Below are positions 18,047 to 24,707 of a stretch of DNA of 64,000 nucleotides, one piece after another. Location: the NCBI GenBank assembly GCA_964505195.1, contig CAZDGV010000007.1, forward strand, positions 22,288 through 86,287. Reading direction: 5' to 3'. This DNA comes from CAZDGV01 sp964505195. GTDB lineage: Bacteria; Bacteroidota; Bacteroidia; Chitinophagales; Chitinophagaceae. Under the pieces are notes generated by a model. It made no database searches. It saw only the letters and a program-made list of their open reading frames with translations, and was not told the DNA's origin. Position numbers and translations under genes: made by a program. Each line of letters opens with the position of its first letter. Position 1 is the stretch's first letter.

Positions 18047-19276
18047 TTAAAGACCCCTGCGTTGCATTTCCTTTTTGATAAGGCTTAGCTCCCTTCCTGT
18101 TTGTCCGGCCACCGAAGTATTCTCCTGCGCCCTGCGCATGAGATACGGAATGACATCTTTGATGGGCCCAAATGGAAGGTATTTACTTACGCTGAAACCT
18201 GATTTTGCCAGGTTAAAAGTGATATGATCACTCATGCCGTAAAGCTGACTAAAATGCAGATGGGGATGATTGTGTGCAATACCCAGTTCATCCATGATTT
18301 TTGCAGCAAACCGATTGCTGTATTCATTGTGAGATGCAACAATCACAGCAATCTTATCCATGTGTTCAATGCAAAAACGAACTGCCTCGTTGAAATCATT
18401 ATCACTACTTTCTTTATTGAGCTGGATAGGTGAAACATAGCCCATTTCCTGCGCACGCTTTCTTTCCTTTTCCATATAAGCACCCCGCACCAGTTTAATA
18501 CCTAGTAAAAATTGATCCTGTACTGCTGCTTGATGGGATTGCTTTAAAAAGGAAAGTCGATCGTGCCGGTACAACTGTACCGTATTGTAAACAATCGCCT
18601 TCGACTGATTATACTTTTCCATCATTTGCATGGTGAGCGCATCCACAGGATTCTGAATCCATGATTCTTCAGCATCTACCAACACGCCTACTCCTTTTTT
18701 TTGAGCAAGACCGCAAATCATATTCATGCGATCTACCACCCGCTGCCATTCCATTTGTGCCTCCGATGGCAAGACTCCGCATGCTGCCTCATAACGCTGA
18801 AGAAGGTTTCCTGCATGGGTATTCATTGATTCGTGCAGCTGCTCGAGCAGTGAGAAACGAACCAATCCGGTGACCTTAATACTGATAAAAGGAATATTCA
18901 TCTGTGCGGCAGCATAATCAATCACCTGCATAAACATATCCCGCGCATCATCTTTTTCTGCTTCGCCGTAATCGCCGCCCTCTACACCATAATCTAAGAT
19001 CACCTGCACCTGATAAGATGCAAGATGATCGACAACTTTTTTGGTTGCTTCCAGGGTTTCGCCGCCGACAAATTGTTGAAAAATGGTATTACGAATCAAC
19101 CCATTAATCGGAAGCCCGATTTTAATGGCCCAGGGCGTAACAGCCGTTCCCAGTTTTACCAACCAGGGATAAGACATAGATGAAAATAGGAAGTGAGCTT
19201 TTTTCAGTTGCCTGTCCGACTTATATTCAAATGCATTTTCAGTGTGCTCGAAAGAAATCTTATGCTGCGCATCCAT
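18047..19276 (-). CDS. Proline dehydrogenase
   Basis: FAD-dependent oxidation of L-proline to pyrroline-5-carboxylate, the first step of proline catabolism. The protein is 409 residues, a monofunctional PRODH longer than the Thermus form but normal for Bacteroidota. TIM-barrel landmarks are ILDYGVEGGDYGEAEKDD, ISIKVTGLVRFSLLEQL, GVLVDAEESWIQNPVDALTMQMM, the FAD-site segment LGIKLVRGAYMEKERKRAQ, VIVASHNEYSN, and the substrate-binding RRAQENTSVAGQT near the end. I chose the ATG at 19276; the TTG two codons earlier is an alternative. The pyrroline-carboxylate dehydrogenase partner is not in this window. Confidence 0.94.
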   Translation of the reverse strand: MDAQHKISFEHTENAFEYKSDRQLKKAHFLFSSMSYPWLVKLGTAVTPWAIKIGLPINGLIRNTIFQQFVGGETLEATKKVVDHLASYQVQVILDYGVEGGDYGEAEKDDARDMFMQVIDYAAAQMNIPFISIKVTGLVRFSLLEQLHESMNTHAGNLLQRYEAACGVLPSEAQMEWQRVVDRMNMICGLAQKKGVGVLVDAEESWIQNPVDALTMQMMEKYNQSKAIVYNTVQLYRHDRLSFLKQSHQAAVQDQFLLGIKLVRGAYMEKERKRAQEMGYVSPIQLNKESSDNDFNEAVRFCIEHMDKIAVIVASHNEYSNRFAAKIMDELGIAHNHPHLHFSQLYGMSDHITFNLAKSGFSVSKYLPFGPIKDVIPYLMRRAQENTSVAGQTGRELSLIKKEMQRRGL

Positions 19277-19294
19277 GAACAATCGTTATGCGCA

Positions 19295-19302
19295 CAAAGA
19301 TA
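19295..19302 (-). promoter_or_regulatory. -7 box of proline dehydrogenase gene
   Basis: TATCTTTG on the minus strand is an exact TAnnTTTG match, 18 bp upstream of the start codon. No convincing -33 element is seen at the usual distance. Confidence 0.35.
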
Positions 19303-19317
19303 AACGGAAATACAGCG

Positions 19318-20175
19318 TTAAGGCATCGGGTTTCTGTAAAAAAATAACCTGGCATTGCGCACCCTACTCGGCTTGCAATCAATGGTCTTGAATTCCTCGC
19401 CATCTCTAATTACTACACGAAGATTCATTGGTGAAAAGCGCTTTGATAAACTGATGATCAAAAAATCTATATCCGACTCCTCCTGAACAGGCAGTCTTAT
19501 TCTCAGGGATTTTTGATTGAAATCGTGCGCATTGATAAGTAGGTTTCCGTTAAGCACCACATGGATGCTGTCCATCCCAGTACTATCGGCTGCTGTGAAA
19601 TCCAATATCAGCTCCTTACTTTTAACGGGTTGATCAATCAGCGTTTCAACCAGGCGTTCCGCAGGTTCAAGTTCTAGATTTAAACTATCGTAAACCGCAT
19701 AAAGTTCTTTAAGATAAGTATTGATTTCATCCTCTGCTATTGGCGAAATCACCGAATCGGTTCGAACCAGACGCAGCGATGTTTCCTCGTCATTTAAATC
19801 CCAGCCGCCGTTTAACAAAATATCGGTTCCATGGGTTTCGCTACGCAGCTGTATTTCCCTGAAGTTTCCACAGGCGTTGCCGGTATTAAAATCACGCTGT
19901 ATGTTTTTCCATCGCAACTGTATTCCTTGTTTGCTGGCGTTACCGGCTACAAAAAAATCGCAACCAAAAGATACCCCCTTATCGTATCCCCGTGTGTATA
20001 TGAGTCCCAACAGATCGGCACGTTGCTGCACCAGCTCCATTCGCACTTTAAGCTTTTGCCTTCCTGCACCTGGACGCATCAATTCTCCTTCCCACTGCCC
20101 GGAAAAATCCTGCGCTTTAACCGAAAATGCCAGCATGCATGCGGCAGCAATTCCATAAAAAAACTTCACATCCAT
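19318..20175 (-). CDS. Secreted protein of unknown function
   Basis: Exported 285-residue protein. The start at 20175 is fixed by a good signal peptide (MDVKFFYGIAAACMLAFSVKAQ, cleaved near residue 22); upstream in-frame starts would overlap the SDR gene. The mature part begins with FSGQWEGELMRPGAG, resembling a lipocalin-like strand start, followed by a beta-rich region (about 25-155) and a second domain (about 190-285) with repeated LILDFTAADST and LNGNLLINAHDF strands. I do not recognise a family. The start codon sits inside the loop of a terminator-like hairpin (20164-20188), which is unusual; see findings. Confidence 0.72.
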   Translation of the reverse strand: MDVKFFYGIAAACMLAFSVKAQDFSGQWEGELMRPGAGRQKLKVRMELVQQRADLLGLIYTRGYDKGVSFGCDFFVAGNASKQGIQLRWKNIQRDFNTGNACGNFREIQLRSETHGTDILLNGGWDLNDEETSLRLVRTDSVISPIAEDEINTYLKELYAVYDSLNLELEPAERLVETLIDQPVKSKELILDFTAADSTGMDSIHVVLNGNLLINAHDFNQKSLRIRLPVQEESDIDFLIISLSKRFSPMNLRVVIRDGEEFKTIDCKPSRVRNARLFFYRNPMP

Positions 20176-20188
20176 GAGAGATGTGAAG
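20164..20188 (-). terminator. Terminator-like hairpin overlapping the start codon of the secreted protein gene
   Basis: On the minus strand CTTCACATC, a 7-base loop containing the ATG, then GATGTGAAG, followed directly by TTTTTTTAT. It is a perfect 9-bp stem with a U tract, 22 bases after the SDR stop codon, so it looks like the SDR terminator. The 3' arm and U tract also encode DVKFF of the downstream protein, so the signal may block read-through or cover the start. Confidence 0.65.
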
Positions 20189-20210
20189 TTAAGTATTTGA
20201 GGCAATTCGA

Positions 20211-20927
20211 TTATATCGCCTGATGATTGAAGGGCTGCAACACCATTTCGCTTACCACCCCACTTGCGGGCTGCTGGCATAGGAACCAGATGGCTTTTGC
20301 CGCTTCTTCCGGACGAATCATTTTATCGCGCTGCACGCGTAAATCAATGGTATCCCAAAATGCAGAATCAACACCGCCCATGTAAATACTGGTAATACGA
20401 ATATCGGTGCGCTTCAATTCTTCGCGCACACTTTGCATCATGCCTACCAGTCCGTATTTACTGGCACTGTATGCGGCAGCACCGGCCATGGGCACTTTGC
20501 CCAATACACCGGGAATATTGATAATCAGCCCTTTTTTCTGCTCCTTCATAGCAGGTAAAAATGCTTTCAAGAGCAGGAAGGGTGCATATAAATTGATATG
20601 AATGGTTTTTAGAAATTCTTCACTGCTCAGCTGCTCCAACTGCTTGATGATGCCGATTCCGGAAGCATTCACCAATACATCGATACCTGCATACGCACTG
20701 AAATACTGATTTTTCAGTTGCTCCACCGCTTCGGGAAGCGTAAGATCTGCCGCCAACATACAATGAGCAGGAAGCGACAATTCTGTAGCCAGCTGCTGCA
20801 ATTTATTGTTGTCGCGCCCCGTAATAAACAGGTTCGCACCACTACTGGCAAGCAGCTTTGCCGTATGCATTCCAATACCACCGGTAGCACCGGTTATCAA
20901 AACATTTTTTCCCTTTACAGATTCCAT
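20211..20927 (-). CDS. Short-chain dehydrogenase/reductase lacking the usual catalytic serine
   Basis: NAD(P)-dependent SDR of 238 residues. The cofactor motif is TGATGGIG (12-19) and the catalytic Tyr-Lys pair is Y153/K157 (YSASK). The serine normally found 13 residues before the Tyr is Gly140 (IINIPGVLGK instead of the usual NISS), so classical SDR chemistry may be impaired. The usual NNAG is VNASG. It is divergent from the cryptochrome-like gene, whose ATG is 55 bp away, so the two probably share a control region. SDR genes next to photolyase genes are known in several bacteria, but the substrate here is unknown. Confidence 0.85.
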   Translation of the reverse strand: MESVKGKNVLITGATGGIGMHTAKLLASSGANLFITGRDNNKLQQLATELSLPAHCMLAADLTLPEAVEQLKNQYFSAYAGIDVLVNASGIGIIKQLEQLSSEEFLKTIHINLYAPFLLLKAFLPAMKEQKKGLIINIPGVLGKVPMAGAAAYSASKYGLVGMMQSVREELKRTDIRITSIYMGGVDSAFWDTIDLRVQRDKMIRPEEAAKAIWFLCQQPASGVVSEMVLQPFNHQAI

Positions 20928-20982
20928 AGCGTCGGTTTATATCTGCTGTACAACAAAAGCAAGTTGGAATTGTTGTAAACGC

Positions 20983-22464
20983 ATGTCCGCAGCCACCCTC
21001 ATTTTTCCACATCAACTGTTTTTAGAGCACCCTTCGCTCAATAAAAACATACCCGTGTGGCTGGTGGAGGAAACTTTATTTTTTCAGCAATACCGCTTTC
21101 ACCAACAAAAAATCCTGTTGCACCGCGCTTCGATGAAGTATTACGAAGAAAGCTTGCAAAAGCAGGGTTATGTTGTACACTATGTAGCTTCCCTTGAAGC
21201 TGAAAGCGATGTGCGCAAACTCATTGCAAAGCTTGATACAGCAGGCGTAAAATCCATTCATTATACCGATCCGACCGATACCTGGCTGCACAAAAGAATA
21301 CAGCAAGCTGCTTCAAAAGCAAGTATCGCTTTGCATTGTAGCGACTCGCCGAATTTTTTGAACACACTGAAAACCCTCCATGTCTATTTTGATGGAAGAA
21401 AGACCTATTTCCAAACAGATTTTTATGTTGCGCAACGCAAGGCACGCAAACTACTCCTGGATGAGGATGGCAAGCCTCTGGGCGGCAAATGGACATTTGA
21501 CGCGGAGAACAGAGTGAAGATGCCAAAAGGCAAAACACCACCTCGCTTAGATCCTGCACCCTCACACAATACAATGGAGGAAGCCAATCAATATGTAAAG
21601 CGGAATTTTTCAGATCATTATGGCGAAACGGATGCATTCATCTACCCTGTTACACACGAAGCTGCTGAAAAATGGTTAGATACTTTTTTGGAAGAACGCT
21701 TTGCCGAGTTCGGCACCTATGAAGATGCTATGGTGCAGCAGGAAAACTTTTTATACCATTCGGTGCTTACGCCTATGCTGAATATCGGACTGCTATCACC
21801 ACAGCAGATACTCGATAAAGCCCTTGCTACGGCAGATAAAAAAAACATACCGCTCAATTCGCTAGAAGGATTTGTGCGTCAAATTACCGGCTGGCGCGAA
21901 TTTATCCGAATTGTTTATGAGCGAGAAGGCAGCCGGCAGCGCACAAAAAATTACTGGGGCTTTACACGCAAAATTCCCGCTTCTTTCTGGGATGGCAGTA
22001 CCGGCATCCCTCCTATCGATATCATCATTAAACGCATTTTAAAAACAGGTTACTGTCACCATATTGAACGCCTCATGGTGCTAGGCAACTTTATGTTGCT
22101 CTGTGAATTTGATCCCGATGATGTGTATCGCTGGTTTATGGAAATGTTTATCGACAGCTACGATTGGGTGATGGTGCCCAACGTGTATGGCATGACGCAG
22201 TTTGCCGATGGCGGACTCATGACTACCAAACCCTATATCAGCGGCAGCAACTATTTAATGAAAATGGGCGACTGGCAAAAAGGCAAATGGCAGGAAGTGT
22301 GGGACGGGCTGTTCTGGCGTTTCATGCATGTACACCGCGACTTTTTCGGACAAAATCCGCGATTGGGTATGCTGCTGAATACCTTCGATCGCATGTCGGA
22401 TGAAAAAAGAAAAGCCCATCTTTCACATGCAGAAGCATTTCTTTCACAACTTGACCAATCTTAA
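20983..22464 (+). CDS. Cryptochrome/photolyase family protein (FeS-BCP-like, without FeS ligands)
   Basis: Flavoprotein of 493 residues related to the bacterial photolyase/cryptochrome group called FeS-BCP or CryB/PhrB, which repairs (6-4) photoproducts. The N-terminal antenna domain spans about 1-130 (starting ATLIFPHQLF). The FAD domain carries LEGFVRQITGWREFIR (295-309), TGYCHHIERLMVLGNFMLL (355-373), MVPNVYGMTQFADGG (397-411) and TTKPYISGSNYLMKMGDW (414-431). In the iron-sulfur forms that last motif is followed by three clustered cysteines; here the stretch reads QKGKWQEVWDGLFWRFM with none, so the 4Fe-4S cluster is probably absent. I chose the ATG at 20983; it is followed 6 bp downstream by the flavin reductase-like gene. 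Confidence 0.88.
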   Translation: MSAATLIFPHQLFLEHPSLNKNIPVWLVEETLFFQQYRFHQQKILLHRASMKYYEESLQKQGYVVHYVASLEAESDVRKLIAKLDTAGVKSIHYTDPTDTWLHKRIQQAASKASIALHCSDSPNFLNTLKTLHVYFDGRKTYFQTDFYVAQRKARKLLLDEDGKPLGGKWTFDAENRVKMPKGKTPPRLDPAPSHNTMEEANQYVKRNFSDHYGETDAFIYPVTHEAAEKWLDTFLEERFAEFGTYEDAMVQQENFLYHSVLTPMLNIGLLSPQQILDKALATADKKNIPLNSLEGFVRQITGWREFIRIVYEREGSRQRTKNYWGFTRKIPASFWDGSTGIPPIDIIIKRILKTGYCHHIERLMVLGNFMLLCEFDPDDVYRWFMEMFIDSYDWVMVPNVYGMTQFADGGLMTTKPYISGSNYLMKMGDWQKGKWQEVWDGLFWRFMHVHRDFFGQNPRLGMLLNTFDRMSDEKRKAHLSHAEAFLSQLDQS

Positions 22465-22470
22465 ATTATC

Positions 22471-22983
22471 ATGCCCCCTGCTTCCCAAAAAACCACATCA
22501 GATCTTAGGAAAAAACCCTGGAACAGAGTGAATCTTCCCGTTTATTCCATCAGCTCACGTAGCGGTGCAGAAGAAAATATGCACATCATCACTTATGCCT
22601 CCGCCATCAGCATGCAACCTAAGCGATTTGTTTGCGGGGTATATCACGGCACAAAAACACTAGAGCTGGTAGAAAGAAATGGCAGCTTTGTACTACAGAT
22701 CCTTGCCAAAAATCAAGATAGATTGGTAACACTACTCGGAAAGCAAAGCGGCAAAAAAATCAACAAAATAGCGCGACTAAAAAAACGAAACCTAGTTGAA
22801 GAATGGAATGGCTTTACAGTATTGAGTGATGCGCTGGCGGTGATGCTGCTCAAAGTAGTGGACACCATGGAAGGGGGCGATCACCGAATTTTCCTCTGCG
22901 ATGTAGTGGCATACCGCAATCAACACAATGGCAGTGCGCTCACTACGGAAGATCTTCGCAAAGCAAAGATTATTCGTGCGTAA
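22471..22983 (+). CDS. Flavin reductase-like (FMN-binding split-barrel) protein
   Basis: Predicted 170-residue flavin reductase or FMN-binding protein. The split-barrel features are visible: a start with PWNRVNLPVYSISSRS, then NMHIITYASAISMQPKRFVCGVYHGTKTLELVERNGSFVLQIL, and a late EGGDHRIFLCDVVAYRN strand pair with the Asp-His motif common in the flavin_reduct domain. Members use NAD(P)H to reduce free flavin or bind FMN as a cofactor. It starts 6 bp after the cryptochrome-like gene, which suggests it supplies reduced flavin to that protein or to the permuted photolyase homologue at 23593, but this is inference. It abuts the convergent HTH gene with no spacer. Confidence 0.82.
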   Translation: MPPASQKTTSDLRKKPWNRVNLPVYSISSRSGAEENMHIITYASAISMQPKRFVCGVYHGTKTLELVERNGSFVLQILAKNQDRLVTLLGKQSGKKINKIARLKKRNLVEEWNGFTVLSDALAVMLLKVVDTMEGGDHRIFLCDVVAYRNQHNGSALTTEDLRKAKIIRA

Positions 22984-23262
22984 TTATAATTTAACCACCA
23001 GCTTATTTACCTGGTAAGTGCCGGGCGCCACTTCTTCAAAAACAGAACCGAAACGGTGTTTGCGTATATCGGTGCGGATGGCCTGGTACATATGCTGACG
23101 GATATAAGCTTCATCCTGTCTTCGCCAATATCCGGTTTCAATGGCAATATCCGTGATTTCAAAATAATGCAAAGGCTTATCAGCTGATTTTAGAATTTCG
23201 AGTGCCGCTTCACGAAAAGTAAGTTCATCCAAAGGCCGATAGGTTTCCAATGTTTTGTTCAT
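22984..23262 (-). CDS. Small HARE-HTH-like protein
   Basis: A 92-residue protein whose body (residues 13-60, LTFREAALEILKSADKPLHYFEITDIAIETGYWRR) resembles the HB1/ASXL/restriction-endonuclease HTH (HARE-HTH) domain, followed by RQHMYQAIRTDIRKHRFGSVFEEVAPGTYQV, typical of the wing. Such domains occur in chromatin and restriction proteins and in RNA polymerase delta subunit, and are thought to bind DNA. The start is the ATG at 23262. It is the only minus-strand gene between the photolyase cluster genes, ending exactly where the flavin reductase gene ends. It could be a regulator of the cluster or an unrelated DNA-binding protein. Confidence 0.65.
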   Translation of the reverse strand: MNKTLETYRPLDELTFREAALEILKSADKPLHYFEITDIAIETGYWRRQDEAYIRQHMYQAIRTDIRKHRFGSVFEEVAPGTYQVNKLVVKL

Positions 23263-23317
23263 AACAGCACAACAAAAGAGCAGCCCTTTTGTTTGAAAGA
23301 AAGTATTAATACCCCTT

Positions 23318-23596
23318 ATGGAAGCAAGGCTTACCAGTGAAGAGATAGATCGCATTGTTGAAATGGCCTGGGAAGACCGGACTCCCTTTGAAGCCATTGC
23401 CTTTCAGTTCGGACTTTCAGAGAAAGAGGTGATTGCGCTGATGCGCAGAGAAATGAAAGCTTCCAGCTTCAGAATGTGGCGTAAAAGAATGAAGGGCCGG
23501 GAAACCAAGCACAGCGCCTTACGTTTAAAAGACATCAGTCGGTTTAAGTGCAGCAGACAAAGAACCATTTCGATGAATAAAATATCCAAAAGATGA
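23318..23596 (+). CDS. TIGR03643/DUF2805 family protein
   Basis: A 92-residue basic protein with the family signature: DRIVEMAWEDRTPFEAIAFQFGLSE (11-34), EVIALMRREMKASSFRMWRKR (37-57), KGRETKHSALR (59-69). The first part looks like a helix-turn-helix (AIAFQFGLSEKEVIALMR), so DNA or RNA binding is plausible. Family members are commonly found beside photolyase/cryptochrome genes, which fits here: the next gene starts 4 bp inside this one's 3' end. The function of the family is unknown. The C-terminal tail (SRFKCSRQRTISMNKISKR) is basic. Confidence 0.82.
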   Translation: MEARLTSEEIDRIVEMAWEDRTPFEAIAFQFGLSEKEVIALMRREMKASSFRMWRKRMKGRETKHSALRLKDISRFKCSRQRTISMNKISKR

Positions 23597-24705
23597 GTAA
23601 GCCGCATTCCTGGCAGTTCCCAACCGACCCAAGTGCCATCATCGAAAGGATACAGCAAATTGATCCCATTCGATATGGTAAAACCAGAAATTTTATCGAC
23701 GGCAGTGTTACCCTATTATCCCCCTATATTTCCAGAGGAGCAGTCACCCTTCCGCAAATACTCGAAACCGTTTTGCAAAAAGGATACAAACCCTATGCAA
23801 TAGAAAAGTTTATTCAGGAACTCGCCTGGCGCGAGTTTTTTCAGCGTGTGTGGTTTGCAAAAGAACAGCATATTTGGAACGATCTGAAACAGCCACAACA
23901 GGGCGTATTGCATCATGAAATGCCAAAGGCCATTGCAGATGCAAGCACAGGGATCACAGCAATTGATGAACAAATTCAGCAGCTTTATACCACCGGTTAC
24001 ATGCATAATCATGCGCGGATGTATGTTGCAGGTATCACCTGCAATTTGGCAGGCGCATATTGGCTGCAGCCCAGTCGCTGGATGTACTATCATCTTTTAG
24101 ATGGCGATATTGCAAGCAATACATGCAGTTGGCAATGGGTTGCCGGTGCATTTTCTTCGAAAAAATATATTGCCAACCAGGAAAACATCAATCGCTATTT
24201 ACACAGCACGCAACAGAAGAGCTTTCTCGATCACCCCTATGAAACCATTTTTAACCAAGGTGTTCCGGAAGCACTGAAAAGCAACATACAACTGGATCTT
24301 CATACGGCCTTGTCCGAAATATCAGTTCCAGCAATAGATGCTAACAAAGACATTTGCATCTATACCTCCTACTGGCTTAACCCTACCTGGCGCAAGGACG
24401 AAGATGTGCAGCGTATTTTGCTTTTAGAGCCCAAGCATTTTGAACGATATCCGGTAAGCGAAAAAGTACTTGCATTCATCATCGAATTGGCAAAGGCGCA
24501 GATTCCTGACTTGAAAATTTTTATTGGAAATTATGAGGCATTGCAACATTTGATGCATCCGCAACAAAAAACATTTTTTATCGATCATCCGCTGCATCGT
24601 CATTTTGGCGGCATCGGAGATCCCTACCCTTGGATGTTCCCGCAGGTAAAAGGATATTTCCCTTCTTTCTTTTCGTTTTGGAAAAAAGCTCAGCGCTATT
24701 TGTAG
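23593..24705 (+). CDS. Photolyase homologue with permuted domain order (FAD domain first)
   Basis: A 370-residue photolyase/cryptochrome homologue. Unlike the usual order, it begins with the FAD-binding domain: YGKTRNFIDGSVTLLSPYISRG (28-49), FIQELAWREFFQRVW (73-87), TTGYMHNHARMYVAGITCNL (133-152), LLDGDIASNTCSWQWVAGAF (168-187). A second domain follows (about 252-370): DICIYTSYWLNPTWRKDEDV, ILLLEPKHFERYPVSEKVLAF, LKIFIGNYEALQHL, PWMFPQVKGYFPSFFSFWK. By eye these match, in order, the strands and closing VFTPYSRKWK segment of the N-terminal antenna domain of ordinary photolyases. So this looks like a circular permutation, or a C-terminal copy of that fold. Starts 4 bp inside the preceding gene, suggesting translational coupling. 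Confidence 0.8.
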   Translation: MSKPHSWQFPTDPSAIIERIQQIDPIRYGKTRNFIDGSVTLLSPYISRGAVTLPQILETVLQKGYKPYAIEKFIQELAWREFFQRVWFAKEQHIWNDLKQPQQGVLHHEMPKAIADASTGITAIDEQIQQLYTTGYMHNHARMYVAGITCNLAGAYWLQPSRWMYYHLLDGDIASNTCSWQWVAGAFSSKKYIANQENINRYLHSTQQKSFLDHPYETIFNQGVPEALKSNIQLDLHTALSEISVPAIDANKDICIYTSYWLNPTWRKDEDVQRILLLEPKHFERYPVSEKVLAFIIELAKAQIPDLKIFIGNYEALQHLMHPQQKTFFIDHPLHRHFGGIGDPYPWMFPQVKGYFPSFFSFWKKAQRYL

Positions 24706-24707
24706 TA

